Assembly: GCA_049613665.1 (NCBI GenBank)
Contig: JBMZCV010000163.1
Location: forward strand, 1 to 11,182
Length of the DNA stretch: 11,182 nucleotides
Origin: JBMZCV01 sp049613665
GTDB lineage: Bacteria; Bacteroidota; Bacteroidia; Chitinophagales; UBA2359
Direction of reading: 5' to 3'
Both the position numbers and the translations under genes were made by a program. Positions 1-7,816 of this stretch are shown here, piece by piece. The notes beneath the pieces were generated by a model that did no database searches, had not been told where the DNA came from, and worked only from the letters and a program-made list of their open reading frames with translations. Within the stretch, counting starts at the first letter, position 1. Each line of letters begins with the position of its first letter.

Positions 1-124
1 ATAAAATAACATGTAATAAAAAGGCTAAAATGACAATTACTTATATTACAGTGTAATCAGTTGTTCTCGCTTTAATGCTTTTTTTTGTTAAACCAAAAAT
101 AGTTGATTTTTTTATCAAAGGCTC

Positions 125-203
125 AAACATACTATTTTTTTTAGGCTAAGGTGGCCAATATTTGTAGATTTTATGGCCTTTTGAACCGAAAAATAGTATG
201 TTT
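125..203. repeat. 15-bp perfect inverted repeat inside repeat copy 1
   Basis: The arm AAACATACTATTTTT (125-139) is the exact reverse complement of AAAAATAGTATGTTT (189-203), with 49 nt between them. In the second copy of the repeat the right arm is intact (7949-7963) but the left arm has diverged. The long hairpin is therefore a property of copy 1 only, or was lost in copy 2. Confidence 0.8.
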
Positions 204-230
204 CATTTGCCAAAAAGTGTTTTTATTAAA

Positions 231-257
231 CTGACAACTATTATAAAAAAATGTCAG
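231..257 (-). terminator. Weak hairpin downstream of the surface protein gene
   Basis: CTGACA (231-236) pairs with TGTCAG (252-257). Read on the minus strand, the hairpin lies about 30 nt past the stop codon of the surface protein gene and is followed by TTTAAT. It could end that transcript, but the stem is only 6 bp and the T run is short. The second repeat copy has CTGAAA in place of CTGACA and cannot form it. Confidence 0.3.
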
Positions 258-288
258 AACCATTGTTTGAAAAAACGATACTAAAAAA

Positions 289-2988
289 TTAGTTTTTCGT
301 CACATTCACTCGCATACATTTTATTTCCGCAGGACATTCTGAAGTTGTACAGTTGATACCAACATCAAATTTGTGATTGCCACAGCCAACTATATCGGTT
401 ACAAAAGTAATGTAAGGCAATCCATCGGGAATTGCACCTCCTAAACTATTTGTTAAAGTGCCACTGTTTAAGTCTGAATCAATGTTGTCGTTTGCATTAG
501 CATTAACATCTGAAAGACTTGAAAGTGTATAAATATCAGCACCTATGGTAAGTTCATCTGCCGCAAATTGGCCATCGCCAAAGACTAAATAATAGGTAGC
601 ACTATAATCTAATCCTGTATAATTGCCAGAATTTGGTGTTCCATCAGTAGCTACACCTGTAATATCTACATTATTTTGATTAAAATAATACTGTCCTTGA
701 TTTGCAGTCATTGTTGTGCCTACCAAAATACCAGTATCATTATACAAATGCACATTCAAATCATTGATGCCTCTTTCACAAGCATCTTGCAAGCCATTTT
801 TGAGACTATCGCACCATACATAATTGCCTATTTCGAGTGGAGCTAAACCACAAAGTACCTCGATATCGCCCAATCCTGTTGCCTTTGCAAATGTACCATC
901 TTGTGAGTCTTCATAAACTTGGTATCTTGTTGCTCGTTCACCATTCGCAACACTTACACCAAATGTACCACCACTATAAGAAGCATTTATAGGATTAAAT
1001 GCAGTACCAATAAGTGTATCTGAGCCCATACGATAGGCAATAGCACCTAAAAAACGCTCGGTATGTCCACCACTCGAATATTCATCTTCAAAAAACTCGC
1101 CACCGCCAGGGCCAAAAGTACCTGTTCCGTAGCCAACTGTACCACCACAAACGCCATTTTGTTCGATATTCCAAATGCTTCCGTCCCAACAAGCTTTCAA
1201 AACACTACCTGCACTTGTGGTAGCATATAAGTCAGCATCATTAGTATCTATCGAAAAATTGTCTTGTCCACCTTGCATACCACATCTATCCAAAAAAGCA
1301 ATAATCATATCTCCATTTTCTGTAAACTCAATATCGCTTAAAATAGGTTGAGCATAATAAAGATTATTGTCATTAAAATTTCTACGGCCTGGATTCCATT
1401 GGTCTGTCCAAGCAAACCATGCTTCTACCGACAAATCATCTGTTGAGTCCCAGCCAGGAGTGTCTTCACCACGCAAATAGGTCATGTCATCTAGGCTCAA
1501 AACATTATAAAAGGTGCTATTGCTTTGGTCAAGCTGCATTACATGAGCCGAAACATCTGCTCTACTGCTTGTCGATTGTCCAGAACAAACAACACCGATG
1601 TAAATTTCATTGTGATGAATTTCAATTCCCCAAGGTCGCACATCTTCCATATCGCCACAACCAGGATTGTTTACAGGATAACTATTCAGCAAAGTTTTCG
1701 ACGCAATATCTATTTCTAACAGTTCTTTATCATTCAAATTCATGACATAAAGTCGCTGTCCATCTTCCGAAATATCAATATCGCCAATACCTTGCTTTCC
1801 GATTGCATCAAATGTATTTTCGTCATAACTCGGATCTGTCCAATCGGCCGATAAACCAGAATGTGGGTCAGTACCAAGATTTACGCCTAAAGTGGTCACA
1901 TCTAGCCATTTTGTCACACTTGCACTTGTTGGGTCTATTGTCCAAATGCCGCCGATATCGCCTATCGCATCACCTGTTACATCGCCCAAACCAACATGTC
2001 TTTTGATAACTGCCGATGTGAAAATAGTTTGAGAACTGCGTTGATAAGCAACACCCCAAGTTGCACCAATTTCATTGGCAAAAGCAAGATGAGTTGGGTT
2101 GAGACTATTGCCATCAGCATTATATGGAAAACTTACAAAAGCATCTAATGCTCCAGAAGTGCCACCAGCCAAAGGGTCTCCATTTACATAACATGGAGTT
2201 GCTAAATTTGGATTTTCTTCGCAATAATCGGCAGCATCGCTCAAGCCAAAGTTGGCACAAGCAGGTGCAGTCACAAATTGTACATCTGAACCATTGTCGC
2301 TACCTGTATGCGTTGGTTTTGCCCAGCAACTAATCCGTTTTGGCATGATAAATTCGATACGATATTGCTCGCCATCTGTCAATCCACAAACTTCCCAATC
2401 GCCATCACTATCCGTATAAACAGTTGTAGTCATATTGTTACAATCAGAAACATTTACTTGTATGCCCATTACACCAAGTTCAGTTTCTTTTGTGCCATTA
2501 CAATTCAAATCGTCGAAACTATTGCCGCCCAAACAACCTGAAGCACTGCTACAAGCACTTACATCTGCTGGACAAGGCAAAGGTCTTTTCACAACAATCA
2601 TATCAGCACAAGTAGGGTCATTTGTAAACCATACTTTCAATGTATCATATATGCCGCCATCAGCTACAATACCAGGAATCAGGAGCGTTTCTGTTGCACC
2701 TGCTAAAGTTGCTGTTAAAACAGTTTCGCTATTTTGTTGAAAAGAAATCTCATTATCAATAGGGTCTATTACTCGAATACCGATATTCCAATCAGCAGTA
2801 TATCCATTAGTATTGTCGCCTGTACAATTGTCAGTATATGCAGTCAATATATCAAGTTCGCAACCCATTACAGGGCTAAGAGTTATATTTGCTTCAAGCG
2901 TTTTGGGTTTGCTTAAAAAAAGTAGAAATAATAATCCAATAAATAATCTATTTAACTTAAAAGTTGTTACAAAAGTAAAATTTGTCAT
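289..2988 (-). CDS. Secreted SdrD-B / beta-propeller surface protein
   Basis: This 899-residue protein begins with a clear signal peptide: basic residues near 11-14, a hydrophobic core at 15-26, and likely cleavage near residue 33. An N-terminal beta-rich region (about 35-140) is followed by an SdrD-B/Cna-B-like domain (about 150-250; GNSFDDLNCNGTKE, then YTDSDGDWEV). Residues about 285-715 look like a beta-propeller of the kind with SEDGQRLYVMNLNDKELLEI and SDIEFTENGDMIIAF segments. A second SdrD-B domain (about 718-880; GNYVWCDSLKNGLQDACERG) precedes a cysteine-containing tail. Such proteins are exported and displayed or released; adhesion or a structural role is inference. No recognisable type IX sorting domain is seen at the C terminus, which ends CMRVNVTKN. 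There is no Shine-Dalgarno sequence before the start, as usual in Bacteroidota. Repeat copy 1 lies directly downstream. Confidence 0.85.
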   Translation of the reverse strand: MTNFTFVTTFKLNRLFIGLLFLLFLSKPKTLEANITLSPVMGCELDILTAYTDNCTGDNTNGYTADWNIGIRVIDPIDNEISFQQNSETVLTATLAGATETLLIPGIVADGGIYDTLKVWFTNDPTCADMIVVKRPLPCPADVSACSSASGCLGGNSFDDLNCNGTKETELGVMGIQVNVSDCNNMTTTVYTDSDGDWEVCGLTDGEQYRIEFIMPKRISCWAKPTHTGSDNGSDVQFVTAPACANFGLSDAADYCEENPNLATPCYVNGDPLAGGTSGALDAFVSFPYNADGNSLNPTHLAFANEIGATWGVAYQRSSQTIFTSAVIKRHVGLGDVTGDAIGDIGGIWTIDPTSASVTKWLDVTTLGVNLGTDPHSGLSADWTDPSYDENTFDAIGKQGIGDIDISEDGQRLYVMNLNDKELLEIDIASKTLLNSYPVNNPGCGDMEDVRPWGIEIHHNEIYIGVVCSGQSTSSRADVSAHVMQLDQSNSTFYNVLSLDDMTYLRGEDTPGWDSTDDLSVEAWFAWTDQWNPGRRNFNDNNLYYAQPILSDIEFTENGDMIIAFLDRCGMQGGQDNFSIDTNDADLYATTSAGSVLKACWDGSIWNIEQNGVCGGTVGYGTGTFGPGGGEFFEDEYSSGGHTERFLGAIAYRMGSDTLIGTAFNPINASYSGGTFGVSVANGERATRYQVYEDSQDGTFAKATGLGDIEVLCGLAPLEIGNYVWCDSLKNGLQDACERGINDLNVHLYNDTGILVGTTMTANQGQYYFNQNNVDITGVATDGTPNSGNYTGLDYSATYYLVFGDGQFAADELTIGADIYTLSSLSDVNANANDNIDSDLNSGTLTNSLGGAIPDGLPYITFVTDIVGCGNHKFDVGINCTTSECPAEIKCMRVNVTKN

Positions 2989-3437
2989 ATTTCAATGTTG
3001 CTTAAAAAAAATGGTTTTAGGTATTATGAAAAATAGCAAAAGACTACTATTCATAATTAATTCTATTTCATTAAAACGAAACAAACAATATACCATAATT
3101 GAATTTTTTTTTACTTAGAAATAACAATTAAGCAGACATTATTTAGATAAATATTTTGAAATTAAAAGAAAGGTTTTTTTATTTAGTTAAACATAGTATA
3201 AAGTTAAAAGTTATTTTTGATTTATATTATTCTCATACGTTTTTTTACATTTTAAATAAAAATAGCATATATATATAACTTAAAACTAAATTAAAAAATG
3301 TTAGTTATTTTTGTAATATATTTGAGCTAAAAAAAAACTTAACAATATAAAACTAATTTTTATGTTTATATAGAAAAAGAATAGGTGCTAATTAATTGAT
3401 TATTTGTTGCTTTTTTGTGACAATTTTGTTAAGGAAA
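2989..3437. other. AT-rich intergenic spacer, no gene seen
   Basis: This spacer lies between the start of the surface protein gene and the bioA terminator. It is extremely rich in A and T, with short homopolymer runs and no coding potential I can support on either strand. I found no exact minus-strand TAnnTTTG box for the surface protein gene. The closest is CAAACAATA near 3085, which has one base too many. One TTGTGACAA palindrome occurs at 3415-3423. Confidence 0.6.
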
Positions 3438-3484
3438 GTACAAAAAAAAAGCCTTTATATGACAATAAAGACCTTTTTTTGTGC
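3438..3484 (-). terminator. Intrinsic terminator of bioA
   Basis: An interrupted hairpin lies 17 nt past the bioA stop codon. GTAC plus an A run and GCCTTTAT (3438-3458) pairs with ATAAAGACC plus a T run and GTGC (3465-3484), with one mismatch and a bulge. On the minus strand the stem ends in a T run, as an intrinsic terminator needs. The A and T runs on both flanks mean it could also act on plus-strand transcripts. Confidence 0.65.
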
Positions 3485-3500
3485 AAGTAATTGTACTATT

Positions 3501-4808
3501 CTATAAGATATTCAATAGTTTAACAATGACATCATAAACTTTATTCAGCTCTTTTTCAGTAATGCAAAAAGGTGACAAAATATAAATGACATTGCCCAAA
3601 GGACGCAATAAAACACCATTTTCGAGAGCAAAATTGGCGATAAAATAACGCATATTATTTAGATAGGAAGTTGTTTCGCTAGTCTGCAATTCTATGGCTA
3701 AGACGGTACCACACAAGCGAGAATTATCGACATTTTTATGTGCTTTTATCTTTTGCTGAAATGCTTGATGTTGCTCATTTAGCCATTTTATTTTTCCTTG
3801 ACATTCATCACTTTGCAACAAATCGAGACTGGCCAAAGCTGCTGCACAAGCTGTTGTATTGGCAGTAAAAGAATGGCCATGGAAAAAGGTTTTGAGCGGA
3901 CTTTCCGATAAAAAAGCATTGTAAACGTTTTGCGTACAAGTGGTAAGTGCCAAAGGTAAATAGCCAGCCGTTAAGCCTTTAGACAAGCACATAATATCTG
4001 GTTGATTTTGAAGATGTAGGCTCGCAAAATATTTGCCTGTGCGACCAAAACCTGTCATGACTTCATCGGCAATACATAACACATCTTTCGCCTGGCACAT
4101 AGCAATCAACTCATCTAAATGTTTGGGAGCGTGCATTTGCATACCACCAGCACCTTGAATAAGTGGCTCGAAGATAAAACAAGCAACATCATCATGCTGC
4201 AAAATTTCGGCTAATTGTTTTTTGCTTGCTTCTACTTTTGTTGGTATCGGAGCATCTATAAACACAACATCGAACAAAAATGGATTGAAAGGTGCAGTAA
4301 ATACGCTTCGACCACTCACCGCCATTGCTCCGAAAGTATCGCCGTGATAGGCATTGCGAAAAGCGATAACTTTTGTTCTTTTGATGTCTTTATTGTACCA
4401 ATATTGCATCGCCATTTTCAAACCTACCTCAACAGCAGTAGAACCATTGTCAGAAAAGAAAAACTTTTCTTGTTTGCTTGGCAAAATTTTCAACAGCCTT
4501 TCTGCCAAAGTAATGGCTGGCTCATGCGTGAAGCCAGCAAAGATAACATGCTCTAATTCAAGCATTTGTTCATATACTTTTTTTGCTATATAAGGATGTG
4601 CATGTCCATGAATATTGAGCCACCACGATGAAACTGCATCAATATATTCCTTGCCATTTTCGGCATATAGCATCGTGCCTTTTGCCTTTTTGATAGGAAT
4701 AGGCAAAGCTGCCGTTTTCATCTGTGTATATGGATGCCAAATATGTGCCTTATCTCTTTCTGCCAAACTTTTTTGACTTTCCAAAACATTTGTGTCCTTG
4801 TTGTTCAT
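3501..4808 (-). CDS. bioA: Adenosylmethionine-8-amino-7-oxononanoate aminotransferase
   Basis: BioA is a cytoplasmic PLP enzyme that transfers the amino group of S-adenosylmethionine to 7-keto-8-aminopelargonate, giving 7,8-diaminopelargonate in biotin synthesis. The 435-residue length fits the family. Visible marks are IWHPYTQM near 23-30 (typical of BioA rather than other class III aminotransferases), SSWW at 60-63, RNAYHGDT at 151-158, the ADEV motif with Asp248 that binds the PLP ring nitrogen, and LSKG with the Schiff-base Lys277. HGHSFTAN at 310-317 matches the substrate/phosphate loop. The start is supported by a promoter box about 35 nt upstream. No other biotin gene (bioB, bioD, bioF) is in the window, so bioA stands alone here. 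Confidence 0.95.
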   Translation of the reverse strand: MNNKDTNVLESQKSLAERDKAHIWHPYTQMKTAALPIPIKKAKGTMLYAENGKEYIDAVSSWWLNIHGHAHPYIAKKVYEQMLELEHVIFAGFTHEPAITLAERLLKILPSKQEKFFFSDNGSTAVEVGLKMAMQYWYNKDIKRTKVIAFRNAYHGDTFGAMAVSGRSVFTAPFNPFLFDVVFIDAPIPTKVEASKKQLAEILQHDDVACFIFEPLIQGAGGMQMHAPKHLDELIAMCQAKDVLCIADEVMTGFGRTGKYFASLHLQNQPDIMCLSKGLTAGYLPLALTTCTQNVYNAFLSESPLKTFFHGHSFTANTTACAAALASLDLLQSDECQGKIKWLNEQHQAFQQKIKAHKNVDNSRLCGTVLAIELQTSETTSYLNNMRYFIANFALENGVLLRPLGNVIYILSPFCITEKELNKVYDVIVKLLNIL

Positions 4809-4842
4809 TTTTAATATTTTAGATTGAAATTTTTCTATTTGG

Positions 4843-4850
4843 CAAAATTA
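4843..4850 (-). promoter_or_regulatory. Candidate -7 box for bioA
   Basis: The minus strand reads TAATTTTG, an exact match to the Bacteroidota -7 consensus TAnnTTTG, about 35 nt before the bioA start codon. A clear TTG element at -33 is not seen, so this rests on one half of the promoter. Confidence 0.4.
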
Positions 4851-4936
4851 CAGGAAAAAATGCTTTTTTTAAGGGGAAACTAATGGGAAAATGTATTTTG
4901 GGTTTGGCACTTAATGAAAAATCCACTAAAATGGCT

Positions 4937-4965
4937 GCTAACAGATTGAAAATGAATTGGTTAGC
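4937..4965. repeat. Small hairpin between deacetylase and bioA genes
   Basis: GCTAAC (4937-4942) pairs with GTTAGC (4960-4965). After one mismatch the pairing continues with a G-T pair and three A-T pairs, leaving a 7-nt loop. It lies 37 nt past the deacetylase stop codon on the minus strand, but no T run follows it. Its role as a terminator is therefore doubtful. Confidence 0.3.
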
Positions 4966-5001
4966 TTGCATAAAAGGGTAATTTATTTTTTTAATGTTTG
5001 A

Positions 5002-5652
5002 CTAAGCTTCAAAAGGCAGTTTTTCAAAGCGAAAACCTTGTTGAGCAAAATGTTCTAAGACTTTTGGCAAAGCATATTTCAAGTTATTAGCAGCATTTTT
5101 GCTATCATGAAAAACGATAATAGAACCTGCTTGAGCATTGTTCAATACATTGTTTAAGCATTCGATTTTGTCTAAAGTTTTATCAAAATCAAAGCTTACA
5201 ACCTCCCACATCACAATAACAGGCTCTTTATCAACACCTAGAATGTCGGGGTTTTCAAAAATATAACGACTTTGAATAGGGGTGATACGGCCAAAAGGCG
5301 GTCGAAAAAAACGAGAACGAACCAAGCGACTACAACGAGCAATATCTTCATAATACTCAGCATTGCTCACCTTCCAGCCGTTGAAATGACGATAAGTGTG
5401 ATTGCCGATTAAATGACCTTTTTGTTTGACTTTTTCAAAGATAGTCGGATAGCGTTCTACATTTTGGCCAATGCAAAAAAACGATGCCATAGCTTCATAT
5501 TTTTCCAATTGTGCCAATGTCCATTCGGTCACTTCGGGTGTCGGGCCATCGTCAAAAGTAAGGTACAATACTTTTTCTTTTCTAGGCAAATGCCATGTCA
5601 ATTTTGGATAAATATATTTAAATATGCTTGGTATTTTAGCAGGAAACTTCAT
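5002..5652 (-). CDS. NodB-type polysaccharide deacetylase
   Basis: This metal-dependent carbohydrate esterase of the NodB homology family removes acetyl groups from N-acetylated sugars in peptidoglycan or exopolysaccharide; the actual substrate is unknown. All five family motifs are visible in the 216 residues. They are TFDDGP (32-37, catalytic Asp34 and metal-binding Asp35), HTYRH (85-89, the two metal-binding histidines), RPPFGR (117-122), the MWEVVSFD segment (148-155), and IIVFHD (178-183) with His182. The catalytic set looks complete. No signal peptide or membrane segment is evident, so a cytoplasmic location or an unrecognised export route is possible. The protein is little more than the catalytic domain. 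It sits 150 nt downstream of the epimerase gene on the same strand. Confidence 0.9.
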   Translation of the reverse strand: MKFPAKIPSIFKYIYPKLTWHLPRKEKVLYLTFDDGPTPEVTEWTLAQLEKYEAMASFFCIGQNVERYPTIFEKVKQKGHLIGNHTYRHFNGWKVSNAEYYEDIARCSRLVRSRFFRPPFGRITPIQSRYIFENPDILGVDKEPVIVMWEVVSFDFDKTLDKIECLNNVLNNAQAGSIIVFHDSKNAANNLKYALPKVLEHFAQQGFRFEKLPFEA

Positions 5653-5802
5653 TCGTTTACTCTATTTTTCGTTAAAAATATTTTTGTTTGTGATTTGTTT
5701 ATTAGAATACTATTTGCACTAATTTTTATAAATAACAAAATATAATCAATGTTTTTAGCATAAATTATATTTTGCGATAAAATAAATGTGTTTTTGAAAC
5801 AA

Positions 5803-6780
5803 TTATTGTATAGTGTTTAAAGTGATTTCCAACCCTGTTTTAAAACTTATTTGAGGCTCATAGTTAAGTAGGCGTTTTGCCTTTTCGATATTTGCCAAAG
5901 AGTGTTTCACATCTCCTTTTCTAGTTTCACGAAAAACAGGTTTCTGCTTCGTTTTCAGTAACTCAGAAATTATATTAAACAAGTCATTGATAGAAAACCG
6001 CTCGCCAAAAGCGATATTATAGGCTTGATTAAAAGCCGCAGAATTTGTTGTTGTCATACCCAATATGTTAGCTTGCACGGCATTTTCAACAAAAGTAAAA
6101 TCACGAGTTTGCTGGCCATCACCATTAATGTAACATGTTTTTTCTTTTTTTAAAGCTTGCACAAACAAAGGAATAACAGCAGCATAAGGCCCATTTGGAC
6201 TTTGATGAGGGCCAAATACATTGAAATAGCGAAAGCCAATGATGTTCATTGCATAAATTTTGGCAAAAACATCTGCAAAAATTTCGTTAGCCAACTTTGA
6301 GGCTGCATAAGGCGACAAAGGTTTGCCAATGCGATGTTCTACTTTAGGCAAGTTGGGTTCATCGCCATAAACCGAAGAAGAGGAGGCATAGACAAAAGTT
6401 TCAATATGCTGTTCTTCAGCAGCTTTGAGCATATTCACAAAACCGTTGACATTAACTTCTGTTGTCGCCATCGGATTGGCTACTGAGCGAGGAACAGAGC
6501 CTAGTGCGGCTTGGTGTGACACATAATTTATTGCTTTACAAGCTTTTACACAAGTGTTAAAATTGCATATGTTGCCTTCGATAAATTCATAATTCGAAAA
6601 ATGTTCAAAACGCTTTACATTTTGCCAGCTACCTGTACTCAGATTATCCAAGACACGCACTTTTTTTGCTTTGTGTTTTAAGAGATACTCTACAATATTA
6701 GAACCTATAAAACCTGCTCCGCCTGTTATCAAAAACGCTTTTTGGCTAATGTCTTGTTGATGAAATATTTGTTCATACAT
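5803..6780 (-). CDS. NAD-dependent sugar epimerase, WbpP-like
   Basis: This is an extended short-chain dehydrogenase/reductase of 325 residues. The NAD-binding motif TGGAGFIG is at 19-26, VLDNLSTG at 43-50, HQAALGSVPRS at 89-99, the catalytic serines in SSSS at 133-136, and the YxxxK pair at Tyr158 and Lys162 (SPYAASK). RYFNVFGP follows at 184-191. The HQAALGSVPRS segment and the overall arrangement resemble WbpP-type UDP-N-acetylglucosamine 4-epimerases, which supply precursors for surface polysaccharide or lipopolysaccharide in the cytoplasm. Other activities, such as a uronate 4-epimerase, cannot be excluded. The start at 6780 leaves the usual 18-residue lead before the Rossmann motif. No glycosyltransferases are in the window to define the pathway. 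Confidence 0.88.
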   Translation of the reverse strand: MYEQIFHQQDISQKAFLITGGAGFIGSNIVEYLLKHKAKKVRVLDNLSTGSWQNVKRFEHFSNYEFIEGNICNFNTCVKACKAINYVSHQAALGSVPRSVANPMATTEVNVNGFVNMLKAAEEQHIETFVYASSSSVYGDEPNLPKVEHRIGKPLSPYAASKLANEIFADVFAKIYAMNIIGFRYFNVFGPHQSPNGPYAAVIPLFVQALKKEKTCYINGDGQQTRDFTFVENAVQANILGMTTTNSAAFNQAYNIAFGERFSINDLFNIISELLKTKQKPVFRETRKGDVKHSLANIEKAKRLLNYEPQISFKTGLEITLNTIQ

Positions 6781-6870
6781 ATGAATAAAATCGCAATATT
6801 TTGTGTGAAATATATCTTTATGAAATTAAGTACCAATAGGCTTTTTAGGATAAGGTTTGTTTGCACAGGC

Positions 6871-7551
6871 TTATTGTTTGTCAAAAAACCAAGTGTCAGA
6901 CCAACTGCTTGTACTTCCGCCTGTGATAGCTCTTACTTGCCAATAATATCGCTTTCCAGCTTCAAAATCTTGCACAGTTCTTTGGTTGTCATACACACTT
7001 GAATTGTTGTAAATTTGATTGCCTAAGCTATTTTCTGATATGGTTAAGTGATACTTTTCGGCACCATCTATAGGCTGCCAAGAAAACGTAACATAATCAT
7101 CATCTATCAAAATTTCATTTGCAGGCTCTATTAGGCTAGGTCTTGCCAACTCAACACCAAAGCAGTCAATACTTTGATTTGTGGAAACACTAAAATTAAT
7201 AATTTCTGACCATTCGCTATTGCCTACACTACTTTCAGCCCTCATTCTTACAAACAAATCGCTATTATTCGCAATGTCAAATGTTTGCTGAAAGTTATTG
7301 TTTGCCACAAGCTCATCTTCTATCAAAGAAAGGCTAATTTGAAAAGATGTATCGGTTGCTATTTGTATGTGATATTGTTCGGTATGAGCTATTCCTTCCC
7401 ATTGTATGTTTACACAGTTTCCGAGCGACATATTATTGACAGGATTCGTAATAGTTGGTTGATTTGGAATAGGGTTTTCAACGGGAGTTTCTGTTTTTTC
7501 ACAAGACATCAATAGTAATGTGAAGGTTAAAAAAAATAAAATAGGTTTCAT
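6871..7551 (-). CDS. Lipoprotein with two fibronectin III-like domains
   Basis: The 226-residue product starts with a lipoprotein signal: a hydrophobic stretch at 3-14 and the lipobox LMSC with the lipidated Cys17. Two internally similar beta-sandwich units follow. The first is about 31-122 (PTITNPVN, NIQWEGIAHTEQYHIQI, VRMRAESSVGNSEWSE). The second is about 138-224 (PSLIEPAN, VTFSWQPIDGAEKYHLTI, YYWQVRAITGGSTSSWSD). This pattern is fibronectin type III-like. No catalytic domain is present; a binding or structural role in the envelope is likely but unproven. The gene lies 90 nt upstream of the epimerase gene on the same strand. No exact TAnnTTTG box is visible just upstream of its start. Confidence 0.85.
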   Translation of the reverse strand: MKPILFFLTFTLLLMSCEKTETPVENPIPNQPTITNPVNNMSLGNCVNIQWEGIAHTEQYHIQIATDTSFQISLSLIEDELVANNNFQQTFDIANNSDLFVRMRAESSVGNSEWSEIINFSVSTNQSIDCFGVELARPSLIEPANEILIDDDYVTFSWQPIDGAEKYHLTISENSLGNQIYNNSSVYDNQRTVQDFEAGKRYYWQVRAITGGSTSSWSDTWFFDKQ

Positions 7552-7650
7552 GTTTGTAAAAAAGTTAATAATAAGATAAGATTTAATGTAGTGTAGTACA
7601 CTGTAATTTAAATTTTCTAAGGTTTTTGAGAAATATTATCCTTTTGTTGA

Positions 7651-7681
7651 GACATGATAGGTTTTTGAAACCTGTCACGTC
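7651..7681. repeat. REP-like palindrome
   Basis: GACATGATAGGTTT (7651-7664) faces AAACCTGTCACGTC (7668-7681) across a 3-nt centre, with 12 of 14 positions pairing. The compact, nearly perfect and more GC-rich palindrome stands out in an AT-rich gap and resembles repetitive extragenic palindromes. Only one copy is in the window, so its repetitive nature is inferred. Confidence 0.55.
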
Positions 7682-7717
7682 TAAGCTCATTTAAAGCTTT
7701 TTTTTCAATAACAAGAA

Positions 7718-7798
7718 AGAAATGACATATTTTTCTAGCCAAAAGAGTCAAATATAAAAAAGAATGGACACTTATTGTTTTAGAAATATGTCATTTCT
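7718..7798. repeat. Long inverted repeat with 13-bp perfect arms
   Basis: AGAAATGACATAT (7718-7730) is the exact reverse complement of ATATGTCATTTCT (7786-7798). The pairing continues inward (TTTTTCTA against TAGAA) if a 2-nt bulge is allowed, with a loop of roughly 40 nt. No open frame is inside. It lies directly before repeat copy 2. It may be an element end, an RNA hairpin or a protein-binding site. Confidence 0.6.
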
Positions 7799-7816
7799 AA
7801 TACTCTCAAAATATAG

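Larger units (their letters stand above)
35..265. repeat. Dispersed intergenic repeat, copy 1
   Basis: This stretch recurs in the same orientation at 7817-8026. The two copies share an identical 18-nt block (35-52 and 7817-7834). After a poorly conserved stretch they share about 130 nt (about 136-265 and 7897-8026) that I align by eye at roughly 85% identity with single-base indels. The conserved core contains a short stem AGGCT/GGCCT (143-147 with 175-179; one G-T wobble here, fully paired in copy 2). Copy 1 also carries a perfect 15-bp inverted repeat. No open frame is conserved between the copies, so it looks non-coding. It ends just after the 3' end of the surface protein gene. It could be a MITE-like element, an old insertion remnant or a conserved 3' RNA element; the sequence does not decide. 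Confidence 0.75.

Noticed and set aside
1419..2740. Several plus-strand open frames of 60 to 110 codons antisense to the surface protein gene
   Set aside because: They overlap a well-supported long gene, show no domain, and their low-complexity composition fits shadow frames.
4215..4593. Plus-strand frames opposite bioA
   Set aside because: They lie wholly inside the bioA gene in the opposite strand and resemble no protein family.
4931..4981. 16-codon plus-strand frame starting ATGGCTGCT between the deacetylase and bioA genes
   Set aside because: Too short to support, and it coincides with a hairpin; no promoter box is seen.
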